Positions 56,371-64,000 of a DNA stretch of 64,000 nucleotides are shown here, piece by piece; positions within the stretch are counted from its first letter, which is position 1; each line of letters opens with the position of its first letter. The notes under the pieces are model-generated. The model was given only the letters and a program-made list of their open reading frames with translations. It was not told the origin of the DNA and ran no database searches. Source of the DNA: Bacteroidetes bacterium HGW-Bacteroidetes-1 (lineage in GTDB: Bacteria > Bacteroidota > Bacteroidia > Bacteroidales > F082); the NCBI GenBank assembly GCA_002842755.1, contig PHDU01000006.1, positions 32,683 through 96,682 of the forward strand. Reading direction: 5' to 3'. Both the position numbers and the translations under genes were made by a program.

Positions 56371-56895
56371 TTATACTGCTGCATTTGAAATTGCTGCGGT
56401 TGCCATGGCTGCAAGTTCCTTGTCGATATGAAACATCCCTGCCTTATCATCCCCAACTAGATTAATCTTGTCAAGAATAGTTGACATCGTGCTCTCTTCT
56501 TCAATTTGTTCGTTGATATACCATTGGAGAAAATTTCCAGTGGTGTAATCTTTTTCATTCAGGGTAACTTCATATAAATCGTTTATTGATGCAGTAATAT
56601 AATGTTCGTGCTCCATAACTTGCTCAAAAACAGTTAGAAGTGAATCAAAGGATGATTTTGGGGCATCCAAAGCCATCAAAGCTGCTTTCCCGCCACGATC
56701 ATTTACATAATGAACAAACTTTAATTGGTGCATGCGTTCTTCGTCAGATTGGCGATACAAAAAGTCAGCAGCTCCTGGAAATCCATTGGACTGACACCAG
56801 ATGGCCATTGAGAGATACAAACGTGAAGAAAATTCTTCTCTTCTAATCTGTTCGTTGATTGCTGATTCTACAGTTTTTTTAATCATAATATTCAT
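56371..56895 (-). CDS. ftnA: Ferritin
   Basis: 174 residues, a ferritin four-helix bundle storing iron. Ferroxidase residues: Glu in INEQIRREEFSSRLYLSM, the E-x-x-H in SDEERMHQLKFVHYVNDRGG, Glu/Tyr in EQVMEHEHYITASI and Gln/Glu in FLQWYINEQIEEES. The alternative start at 56886 would remove only three residues. It sits exactly where the two ATP synthase halves converge; no functional connection is implied. Confidence 0.93.
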   Translation of the reverse strand: MNIMIKKTVESAINEQIRREEFSSRLYLSMAIWCQSNGFPGAADFLYRQSDEERMHQLKFVHYVNDRGGKAALMALDAPKSSFDSLLTVFEQVMEHEHYITASINDLYEVTLNEKDYTTGNFLQWYINEQIEEESTMSTILDKINLVGDDKAGMFHIDKELAAMATAAISNAAV

Positions 56896-56969
56896 TTTTA
56901 ATTTACTTATCTAACAAGTAATGGCCTTATAAAGTTCATTATAAAGTCTTATAACATGTTAACTTAATA

Positions 56970-57851
56970 TTATGCCAAAGCATTTGCTCCGCCTACGATT
57001 TCAAGAATTTCTTTTGTAATAGAAGCCTGACGCGCTTTGTTGTAAGAAAGTTTTAATTCCTTAATCATTTCTGTGGCATTATCTGTTGCCTTATGCATAG
57101 CAATCATTCTGGCGCCATGTTCGGAGGCAAAACTATCCAGTAACACTTTATAAACCTGTATTTTCAGTGTTTTAGGGATTAGTTCATCAAGAATTTGCGT
57201 TTTATCAGGCTCAAAAATATAATCAACGCCTTCATAAAATTCGTTTTCATCCACTTGTGGAAGTTGAACAGGCAGAAACTGTTCTTCAATCAGAATTTGT
57301 GTGCCTGCATTTTTAAACTGATTATACACAAACAAAATTCTATCATATGCCTCTTCTTCAAAAAGCAACATCAATTTTTCAGCGACTGGAACAATTGCAT
57401 TAAAATTTAACTGATCAAAAACATGAATGTCAGAGCCAATGATTGGATATTTTCTGTTTCTGAAAAATTCTTCTCCTTTTTTACCAATACAGAATAAAGA
57501 GGCGTTCCCTTCTGATAATTGAGACCCATATTTTTCATGAATTAGCTTACTGGTATAACGGATTACATTGGCATTAAAAGCACCACATAAGCCTCTGTTG
57601 GATGTAACAGGAACGATGAGAATTTTTTCCGGGGGGCGAGTGGCTGCGTATTTATCCTGGCTGGTCGGACCAAGACTTGCGGAAAGATTTTGCATTAACT
57701 CGCGCAGTTTAGCGGCATAGGGACGCATTGTTATAATAGCGTTCTGAGCTTTACGCAGCTTTGAAGCAGACACCATTTTCATGGCGCTGGTTATTTGCTT
57801 TGTTGAGTTGACCGACTCAATTCGTGTTCGTACTTCTTTTAAGCTAGGCAT
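56970..57851 (-). CDS. atpG: F1 ATP synthase gamma subunit
   Basis: 293 residues, the central rotor shaft. N-terminal MPSLKEVRTRIESVNSTKQIT with TSAMKMVSASKLRKAQ, the GLCGAFNANVIRY strand and the C-terminal helix YNKARQASITKEILEIVGGANAL are family hallmarks. Last gene of atpBEFHAG, 29 bases after atpA. Confidence 0.96.
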   Translation of the reverse strand: MPSLKEVRTRIESVNSTKQITSAMKMVSASKLRKAQNAIITMRPYAAKLRELMQNLSASLGPTSQDKYAATRPPEKILIVPVTSNRGLCGAFNANVIRYTSKLIHEKYGSQLSEGNASLFCIGKKGEEFFRNRKYPIIGSDIHVFDQLNFNAIVPVAEKLMLLFEEEAYDRILFVYNQFKNAGTQILIEEQFLPVQLPQVDENEFYEGVDYIFEPDKTQILDELIPKTLKIQVYKVLLDSFASEHGARMIAMHKATDNATEMIKELKLSYNKARQASITKEILEIVGGANALA

Positions 57852-57880
57852 GCCTTCGTATGCTTGTGCGCAAAGCGCTA

Positions 57881-59461
57881 TTATTCATATTTTAAAGCGA
57901 TTGTTTTAGCTACTTTGGTGAGTGTAGCAACCACCTCATCATTGAAAATACCTTTTTTAATGGTTTTCAGCAATTCCTGATAGTTTTCATCCAAATGATG
58001 GAGATACTCTGTCTGAAAATCAATGATGGACCTGATCGGTACTTTTCTCAACAAATTATTCGTCCCACAAAAGATAATGGCAATTTGATGTTCAACTGTC
58101 ATAGGTGCATATTGAGGCTGTTTAAGGATTTCGAGATTTCGTTTTCCTTTATCCAGAACAGCCATTGTAGCAGCATCGAGGTCGGAACCAAACTTAGAGA
58201 AAGCTTCCAGTTCACGAAACTGGGCCTGATCAAGTTTAAGTGTTCCTGCTACTTTTTTCATGGATTTGATCTGAGCATTACCTCCTACACGTGAAACAGA
58301 AATTCCAACATTGATAGCCGGACGAATACCCGAATTAAAAAGATTCGTTTCAAGAAATATTTGTCCGTCAGTGATAGAGATCACGTTGGTTGGAATATAA
58401 GCTGAAACGTCACCTGCCTGTGTTTCAATGATGGGTAAAGCAGTGAGTGAGCCACCACCCTTAACAAGTGGGCGAATACTTTCGGGTAGGTCGTTCATAT
58501 TTGCTGCAATTTCATCTGAATTGATAACTTTCGCAGCACGTTCGAGCAGACGCGAATGTAAATAAAACACGTCACCCGGGTAGGCTTCGCGGCCTGGAGG
58601 ACGACGCAGCAAAAGCGATACTTCACGGTATGCTACTGCTTGTTTTGAAAGGTCATCATAAATGACAAGTGCTGGTCTCCCTGTATCACGGAAGAATTCA
58701 CCAATGGCAGCTCCTGCAAATGGAGCATAAAACTGCATTGCAGCAGGATCTGAAGCAGTTGCTGCTACAATAACGGTATAGGGCATTGCGCCATTATCCT
58801 CTAAGGTTTTTTGTATGTTCGCTACCGTTGAACCTTTTTGTCCAATAGCAACATAGATACAAAAAACAGGTTCCCCTCTTTCATAAAACTCCTTTTGATT
58901 GATGATGGTATCAATGGCGATGGCTGTTTTACCAGTCTGACGGTCGCCAATGATCAACTCACGCTGTCCACGTCCGATTGGGATCATGGCATCGATAGGT
59001 TTAATTCCGGTTTGAAGAGGTTCGTTTACGGGTTGACGAAAAATGACACCAGGAGCTTTGCGCTCCAGAGGCATTTCGTATGTTTCCCCTTTGATTTCAC
59101 CTTTTCCATCAATCGGGTTTCCAAGGGTGTTAATTACACGACCCAACATACCTTCACCAACCTGAAGTGACGCAATACGGCCACTTCTTTTCACTGTATC
59201 GCCCTCATTGATGCCGCTGCTGCTACCAAGCAGAACAATACCAACATTGTCTTCTTCGAGGTTGAGTACAATTCCCATCAGGCCGGTTTTTTCAAATTCG
59301 ACTAACTCACCTGATTCGGCATTACCCATGCCATAAACACGGGCGATTCCGTCACCTATTTGTAAAATTGATCCTACTTCTTCCAAAACAGCATCGGTTT
59401 GATAACCGGCCAGTTCTTTACGCAGTATTGCTGATACCTCAGCGGGTTTAATTGCTGCCAT
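57881..59461 (-). CDS. atpA: F1 ATP synthase alpha subunit
   Basis: 526 residues. The P-loop is in [19 protein letters not shown], the arginine finger lies in the [16 protein letters not shown] segment, and [25 protein letters not shown] is typical. Non-catalytic nucleotide-binding subunit of F1. It lies 17 bases after atpH. Confidence 0.98.
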   Translation of the reverse strand: MAAIKPAEVSAILRKELAGYQTDAVLEEVGSILQIGDGIARVYGMGNAESGELVEFEKTGLMGIVLNLEEDNVGIVLLGSSSGINEGDTVKRSGRIASLQVGEGMLGRVINTLGNPIDGKGEIKGETYEMPLERKAPGVIFRQPVNEPLQTGIKPIDAMIPIGRGQRELIIGDRQTGKTAIAIDTIINQKEFYERGEPVFCIYVAIGQKGSTVANIQKTLEDNGAMPYTVIVAATASDPAAMQFYAPFAGAAIGEFFRDTGRPALVIYDDLSKQAVAYREVSLLLRRPPGREAYPGDVFYLHSRLLERAAKVINSDEIAANMNDLPESIRPLVKGGGSLTALPIIETQAGDVSAYIPTNVISITDGQIFLETNLFNSGIRPAINVGISVSRVGGNAQIKSMKKVAGTLKLDQAQFRELEAFSKFGSDLDAATMAVLDKGKRNLEILKQPQYAPMTVEHQIAIIFCGTNNLLRKVPIRSIIDFQTEYLHHLDENYQELLKTIKKGIFNDEVVATLTKVAKTIALKYE

Positions 59462-59478
59462 ATTGTGATTGCTTATCT

Positions 59479-60036
59479 TTAAAATCCTTTGATGAACAGA
59501 TTTTTATCAAATTCTTTATGTAGTTTACGAATAATTTTACTGATACTTGCGTCATACAGGTAATCGTCCATGTTGAGTTTAAAACCGCCAATTATTTCAG
59601 GTTCAATAGTTTTTTCAACTTTAATTTCTTTCGAAGTGTGGCTTGAGAGCAGGGATGCAATACGCTTACCCAGATCATCATTTATTGCAGTTGCAGTTAC
59701 AAGATTAGCGATAGCAATATTTTTGTAATCGAGGAAGAGGATGTTAAACTGAACAGCAATTTCACCAATCTCCATTTCGCGACCTTTACGGACAAGAATA
59801 TCGAGAAAAGCAAGGCTGCGTTTATCAATATGTGTCCCAAAGATGCTTTTAATGATCGATTTCTTACGCCCAGGGCTGATAACAGGATTGATCATGAGCC
59901 TTCGCAATTCACGGTTTTCTTTCATTACAACGGCCACAAGCTCCATATCGACATTGATCTTTTCGATCACTTTTTCTTCAATAGCAAGATCAAAAAGCGC
60001 TTTGGCGTAACGTTTGGCAAGAAGGATTTGCTTCAT
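59479..60036 (-). CDS. atpH: F1 ATP synthase delta subunit
   Basis: 185 residues, the peripheral stator link between F1 and the b subunits. [18 protein letters not shown] at the N-terminus and the C-terminal [21 protein letters not shown] are characteristic. It lies 22 bases downstream of atpF. Confidence 0.94.
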   Translation of the reverse strand: MKQILLAKRYAKALFDLAIEEKVIEKINVDMELVAVVMKENRELRRLMINPVISPGRKKSIIKSIFGTHIDKRSLAFLDILVRKGREMEIGEIAVQFNILFLDYKNIAIANLVTATAINDDLGKRIASLLSSHTSKEIKVEKTIEPEIIGGFKLNMDDYLYDASISKIIRKLHKEFDKNLFIKGF

Positions 60037-60058
60037 GTAGGTTGTAGTTTGTAGCGTG

Positions 60059-60553
60059 TTAATTCAGATGCTTATCTTCGATAGCACGTTCAATGTAATC
60101 ATGTTGTGCCTTTGTATCCTGAAGTTTTTCACGGAGGATTTTTTCGGCAATATCGATCGATATTTTAGCGATCTGATTCTTTATCTCAGTCATAGCAGCT
60201 TTACGTTCATTTTCAATGCGTTCTTTGGCGCTTTCAACAATGCGATCGGCTTCAGAATTGGCTTTGATACGTGCTTCTTCGAGCATTTTATCACGTATTT
60301 TTCGGGCTTCACTCATAATGATATCGCGCTCTTCTTTGGCTTCTTTGAGCAACAACTCGTTATCCAATTTAAGTTTTTTCATTTCTTCGTGCGCTATATC
60401 GGCAGCTCTGAGAGCTTCTTCGATATGATGCTCTCTTTCATCAAGCGCTTGCATGATGGATGGCCAGGCGAACTTCTTCAAAATAAAAAAGACAATTCCG
60501 AAGGTAACTACCATCCAGAAAATAAGGCCTAAACCTGGGCTAACTAATTCCAT
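60059..60553 (-). CDS. atpF: Fo ATP synthase b subunit
   Basis: 164 residues: a membrane helix near the start (GLIFWMVVTFGIVFFILKKF) and a long charged coiled coil (35-150), typical of subunit b of the stator. 82 bases separate it from atpE. Confidence 0.94.
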   Translation of the reverse strand: MELVSPGLGLIFWMVVTFGIVFFILKKFAWPSIMQALDEREHHIEEALRAADIAHEEMKKLKLDNELLLKEAKEERDIIMSEARKIRDKMLEEARIKANSEADRIVESAKERIENERKAAMTEIKNQIAKISIDIAEKILREKLQDTKAQHDYIERAIEDKHLN

Positions 60554-60635
60554 ATTGAATGATATTATTATTTTTTAATTCTGAAAGAAACCTGCTTTTG
60601 CAACCAACCGTTGCAGAAGCAGGTTAAAATGTTTG

Positions 60636-60896
60636 TTACATGAACACAATCAGCAGGCACACTACGATTGCAAAGAAAGCAACTCCTTCGATGAGTGCTG
60701 CTGAAACAATCATATTGGAACGTATATCTCCGGCAGCCTCAGGCTGACGAGCGATTGATTCCAATGCACTGCGGCCAATCTGACCAATGCCCATACTAGC
60801 TCCAATAGTAGCAATACTAGCGGCCAGTGCTGCTGCCATTTTGGCGATGGGTGTCAGGTCGGTTGCGGCTTGTAACAAAATGGTCAATAATTCCAT
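60636..60896 (-). CDS. atpE: Fo ATP synthase c subunit
   Basis: 86 residues, two membrane helices joined by the R-Q-P loop (ESIARQPEAAGDIRSNM). The ion-carrying glutamate is in SAALIEGVAFFAI. The residue after it is Gly, whereas Na+-binding rings have Ser or Thr there, so H+ coupling is more likely, although the Gln in helix 1 (GIGQIG) is shared with Na+ types. The ring follows atpB after 102 bases. Confidence 0.95.
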   Translation of the reverse strand: MELLTILLQAATDLTPIAKMAAALAASIATIGASMGIGQIGRSALESIARQPEAAGDIRSNMIVSAALIEGVAFFAIVVCLLIVFM

Positions 60897-60998
60897 GATT
60901 TTAAGGTATTTAGGTTAATAAATCGGAATTCAAATGAAATTCAAACTTTTCTTTATATTTTGATTGTTTTCAATCTGGTATGGTTAAAAAAATGCATT

Positions 60999-62111
60999 TT
61001 AATGATGTTGCTCTTCATGACTGTGTTCCTCAACGGCCATTCCAAAATAAATTGCAGAAAGCAGCGTGAAAACATAAGCCTGAATGAAAGCTACAAGAAG
61101 CTCAAGGAAATTAATGAATATTGCTAAGGTAATCGAAAGAATCGACATTCCATATCCGGCGAAAATATTTACTTTTCCGAACACGAAAATAAGACTGATA
61201 AACCCAAGAATGATGATGTGCCCAGCTGTAATGTTTGCGAATAAACGGACCATCAATACAAAAGGTTTTGTAAACATCCCGACGATTTCGATGATAGGCA
61301 TCAGAGGCAAAGGAAGTTTTAGCCACCATGGAACTCCAGGGGTGTTAAAGATGTGTGCCCAATAGTTTTTATTTCCCTTTAGTGAGGTCATCAAAAAGGT
61401 GAAAAATGCCAAAACCCCTGTAATGGCAAGATTACCAGTTATGTTAGCTCCAAGTGGAAAAATAGGGATTAATCCTAATAGATTATTGAAAAAGATAAAA
61501 AAGAAAACCGTAAGAAGATAAGGCAGAAATCGCTGGTAATGTTTTTCACCAATGGAAGTCCGGGCTACTTCATCGCGTATAAAAACAATAACGGGTTCAA
61601 CAATAGACTGAATACCTTTGGGAGCATGTTTACGGGTTCTTTTGTATGCTTTTGAAACACTTAAAAAAATAATAATCATCAATGTTGACGAAACAAATAA
61701 TGCAAATGCATTTTTGGTAATTGAAAAATCATACGGCCTGACGAACGTTCCGTCTTCAACTTTTTTTACTATTTTTCCTTTTGATGAGCCTTCATGAGCA
61801 ATTTCAAAACCTTTGTAAGAACTTTGTCCGTGGTGAAATTTGCTCGACATAAAAAAATGAAAGGTGCCATCATCATATAATATGACAGGCAGCGGTACAC
61901 TGATATGCTTGTCGCCAACGGTAGCAATATGCCATTCATAGGAATCGATGATGTGCTCAATAATCATCTTTCCTGCATTAAATTCAGGTTCAAATGGGTG
62001 TTCTTCTTGAATTGCTTCATTAGCAAATGCAGGTTGCAAGCCAATTGTAAGAAGCATAAATACCAAACTCACTCCAAAGGACAGCGCCTTTTTGCCTTTC
62101 TTTATTGCCAT
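60999..62111 (-). CDS. atpB: Fo ATP synthase a subunit with N-terminal extension
   Basis: 370 residues. The first 30 residues form a signal peptide (to PAFANEA), followed by a periplasmic extension (about 35-135) peculiar to Bacteroidota. The a-subunit core begins at about 150; the essential Arg is in FVLMVRLFANITAGHI, and later helices carry ELLVAFIQAYVFTLLSAIYFGMA. Subunit a forms the ion half-channels against the c-ring. First gene of atpBEFHAG; the C-terminus is His-rich (HSHEEQHH). Confidence 0.96.
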   Translation of the reverse strand: MAIKKGKKALSFGVSLVFMLLTIGLQPAFANEAIQEEHPFEPEFNAGKMIIEHIIDSYEWHIATVGDKHISVPLPVILYDDGTFHFFMSSKFHHGQSSYKGFEIAHEGSSKGKIVKKVEDGTFVRPYDFSITKNAFALFVSSTLMIIIFLSVSKAYKRTRKHAPKGIQSIVEPVIVFIRDEVARTSIGEKHYQRFLPYLLTVFFFIFFNNLLGLIPIFPLGANITGNLAITGVLAFFTFLMTSLKGNKNYWAHIFNTPGVPWWLKLPLPLMPIIEIVGMFTKPFVLMVRLFANITAGHIIILGFISLIFVFGKVNIFAGYGMSILSITLAIFINFLELLVAFIQAYVFTLLSAIYFGMAVEEHSHEEQHH

Positions 62112-62144
62112 TGATCAGGAAGATTCTTCATGTGAAATTGGGTG

Positions 62145-62152
62145 CAATTTTA
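62145..62152 (-). promoter_or_regulatory. Possible -7 box for atpBEFHAG
   Basis: Minus-strand TAAAATTG differs from TAnnTTTG at one base, 34 bases before the atpB ATG. Weak. Confidence 0.3.
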
Positions 62153-62355
62153 CGAAAGAATCCCCGAATAATAAAGTTTTTTTTTAATAATTTGATTGAT
62201 TCACATCATAGTAATGTGTTTTAGGGTTGAATTGCCGGATAAAGATTAATTAAAATCTTTCTAAATTAGTTTTGAATTATAGACTTTCCTTTTGATTTTT
62301 TGTAATTTCAGCAAAAATTTACAAACCATAACAGAAAACCATAAAACCTTAGGCC

Positions 62356-62862
62356 ATGAAAAAAGTTATTTATTTCATCCTCTTCTTTCTGATTTTCTCC
62401 GCATGTAAGCGATGCCCTAAAACTGAGAATGCTGACGAGTTAATAAAAGTTGAAAATATTCTTGAGAAATATATTATTGCAGTTGAAAATGAAGACTATA
62501 AAATGGTTGAAGATTTGTGGGCGTCTGGCGACAGCACCATGATGTTAGGAACAGACTCTCATGAACGCTTATCAGGCTGGAATGCAATACGTAACGCCTA
62601 TCGCAACCAGTTTGATCTGATCAGCAATATGTATATTTCGGTTCATGATCAGTTCATTAGAGTCAACTGCACTGGAAATACTGCCTGGTTTTCGCAAAGG
62701 ATGAATTATAATTTCATTTTTGACAGTGTTGCGCATAGCTTCGAGGGGTTACGTTTTACAGGCGTGCTCGAAAAAGATATAAACGCTGAATGGAAGATGG
62801 TACAAGGACATCTTTCTGTTCCTGCACATGTTAATATTGTTAAGAAACCGCGACAGAATTAG
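62356..62862 (+). CDS. NTF2-like (SnoaL/DUF4440) lipoprotein
   Basis: 168 residues. The lipoprotein signal ends FSAC (Cys about residue 16). The rest is an NTF2-like cone fold: ENILEKYIIAVENEDYKMVEDLW, ERLSGWNAIRNAYRNQF, NCTGNTAWFSQRMNY and RFTGVLEKD. DUF4440-type proteins may bind small ligands; no catalytic set can be assigned. A single gene, divergent from atpB. Confidence 0.75.
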   Translation: MKKVIYFILFFLIFSACKRCPKTENADELIKVENILEKYIIAVENEDYKMVEDLWASGDSTMMLGTDSHERLSGWNAIRNAYRNQFDLISNMYISVHDQFIRVNCTGNTAWFSQRMNYNFIFDSVAHSFEGLRFTGVLEKDINAEWKMVQGHLSVPAHVNIVKKPRQN

Positions 62863-62958
62863 CAGAATATATTTGAGATTTATTGTAAAGTTGATAGCTT
62901 TAATTAATTTGGATAATAGTGTCGTTTGCAAATATCCAAAAGAAATATAGTGTTTAGC

Positions 62959-63681
62959 TTAAAGCTCAATAATCATTGAATTAAGACTCTTCTTAAGCGC
63001 TTTGTTTTTTTGGCCTCTGATTGCGACCCAAATGATGTCAGCTACCCAGATTGCAACACCTGTTCCAATCAGTAATTCAGCATCATTTCGAAAGAACTTG
63101 TAGTTCCAGGAACCTGAACTCCACATTGTGCCATGATCAGTATAGGAGGGTTCCCCTCGATATCTTTCGCGAGAGGCATAGCCTCCAATGGCAATGAATC
63201 CAAATGCACCAAGTGTTCTAATAAAAGGTTTGATGCGCTCGTTTTTGGTCTGGCCTAAAGCATAATCACCCAATCCTGGAATTAATAGTGATAACAATGC
63301 AACCTCAGGTCCGGGACCAAAATGATACTTAGCAGGATCACCAGGTATAAGAATTGGAGTATAGGTTTTTTCAAGTCTCTTAACGTCTTCAGTCATATTC
63401 CAAAGAATTGTTTTTCCTTTACCAGGTTGAAAAAGATGGTCAGTTTCAGGCTGAATACTTGTTGGCTTGTAAACTCTCAGACCTTCATCAATAAAAAACA
63501 AATTGACTTTTTGAGCTTGATCTTTATGTTTGCCAACGAGATCAAAATCTATTTTGAGTTGCATATCAATGAAGCTCATCATAATGTTTTCAATATGATA
63601 ATCATTTTTCTGAGCAAACATCGAAATGCTTGCAAAAAGGAGTATCGAGAGAAGGAATAAGGGTTTTAGATTTGGACTCAT
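62959..63681 (-). CDS. Exported membrane-associated protein of unknown function
   Basis: 240 residues. A signal peptide (1-23, ending MFAQ) precedes a beta-rich region (25-115), then two or three hydrophobic helices (VALLSLLIPGLGDYALG, GAFGFIAIGGYAS, GTGVAIWVADIIWVAIRG). The G-L-G-x-Y-A-L-G pattern recalls membrane proteins of the DUF5683 type, but no family is recognised with certainty. Two bases separate its ATG from the stop of the remnant upstream, so the two were probably once cotranscribed. Confidence 0.6.
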   Translation of the reverse strand: MSPNLKPLFLLSILLFASISMFAQKNDYHIENIMMSFIDMQLKIDFDLVGKHKDQAQKVNLFFIDEGLRVYKPTSIQPETDHLFQPGKGKTILWNMTEDVKRLEKTYTPILIPGDPAKYHFGPGPEVALLSLLIPGLGDYALGQTKNERIKPFIRTLGAFGFIAIGGYASRERYRGEPSYTDHGTMWSSGSWNYKFFRNDAELLIGTGVAIWVADIIWVAIRGQKNKALKKSLNSMIIEL

Positions 63682-63682
63682 T

Positions 63683-63913
63683 CTAATTATTATGTGTTTC
63701 TAACGTATCGTAATAGTTTACTATCTGTGTTATATCTTTCACTTTTCTGAAGTTTAATTTATTTGCCCTTGCAAATTTCAAAATGCTATTGCGATGTTTA
63801 TAAAGAGCATTCAAAACAGATTTTTTGCTGCGGGAAATATGAATAGCCTCATTTCTATGATCTGTTTGAATGTAAAAATCGACAATCTTGGCAAATGATT
63901 TTTTTGGTTCTGT
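63683..63913 (-). pseudogene. C-terminal remnant of a Bacteroidota hypothetical protein
   Basis: The minus strand is open for 76 codons between stops, without any ATG, and reads like real protein: DHRNEAIHISRSKKSVLNAL, then LYKHRNSILKFARANKLNF and VKDITQIVNYYDTLE. The pattern (K-K-S, hydrophobic helix, N-K-L-x-F-x-K-x-x-D-I-x-x-I-V-x-Y-Y) is the usual tail of many secreted proteins in this phylum. A stop lies directly upstream (63914-63916). It looks like the 3' end of a gene that lost its front; a non-ATG start cannot be excluded. Confidence 0.45.
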
Positions 63914-63964
63914 TTAATATTAATGTGGGATTTTGTATCTTAGCGCAATAATTAGAAATGAGTC

Positions 63965-64000
63965 ATGGATACTAAACAGATATTAGCCGGCTTAAGCCCT
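63965..64000 (+). CDS. Start of a gene running off the window
   Basis: ATG at 63965 begins twelve codons (MDTKQILAGLSP) open to the end of the window. An ATG at 63958 in another frame stops after five codons. A TATCTTAG near 63930 could serve as a -7 box. Too short to identify. Confidence 0.5.
   Translation, partial: MDTKQILAGLSP

Noticed and set aside
60056..60532. 158-codon open frame on the plus strand across atpF
   Set aside because: It is antisense to a clear b-subunit gene; its phenylalanine-rich translation is what the complement of a Lys/Glu-rich coiled coil gives.

Overview
The window is a chromosomal segment of a strictly anaerobic or facultatively fermentative member of the Bacteroidota, probably Bacteroidales-like. 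Evidence for the phylum: many genes are preceded by the TAnnTTTG -7 box of Bacteroidota, usually without a clear Shine-Dalgarno; two exported enzymes end in type IX secretion (T9SS) sorting domains; there is a DUF4270 lipoprotein next to a GT5-only starch-synthase-like protein; IleS is the long eukaryote-like form; the ATP synthase a subunit carries an N-terminal secreted extension; and the DksA-like protein has the reduced zinc finger common in this phylum. The anaerobic lifestyle is inferred from a complete trimeric [FeFe] hydrogenase with all three maturases, plus tryptophanase. No rRNA, tRNA, CRISPR array, insertion sequence or prophage was seen.

Layout. 1-1 kb: end of acpS and an AraC-type regulator. 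1-8 kb: a tightly overlapping six-gene operon of unknown function (PqqD-like protein, ATP-grasp ligase, fold-type-III PLP decarboxylase, urea-transporter/M23-peptidase fusion, and two exported TPR proteins, one with a beta-barrel). This is the best candidate for an undescribed system. 8-16 kb: T9SS amidase, hybrid histidine kinase, QueD, T9SS endonuclease I, a MntP-like protein that has lost its acidic residues, free-Met-sulfoxide reductase, a CBM48 protein and tryptophanase with a structured leader. 16-20.5 kb: ECF sigma / putative anti-sigma / head-GIN and outer-membrane protein locus. 21-34 kb: C69 dipeptidase, CLC channel, exonuclease III, the yceD-rpmF-plsX-fabH operon, proline dehydrogenase, GT5-like protein, DUF4270 and glmS.

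34-47 kb, all on the minus strand: hydCBA (NADH/ferredoxin-type hydrogenase), an H-cluster-domain histidine kinase, a receiver protein, a receiver-kinase, hydG, hydF and hydE, with two further response regulators upstream. Enzyme, maturation and a probable H2/redox sensing cascade are thus physically together. 47-54 kb: a second KASIII/enoyl-reductase pair, ileS, a dksA-like gene and lspA. 54-62 kb: F-type ATP synthase split into convergent halves, atpDC on the plus strand and atpBEFHAG on the minus strand, with ferritin at the junction. 62-64 kb: an NTF2-like lipoprotein, an exported unknown protein, a probable gene remnant and the first codons of a further gene.

All coordinates and functions come from reading the sequence; no database search was run, so family assignments rest on recognised motifs.
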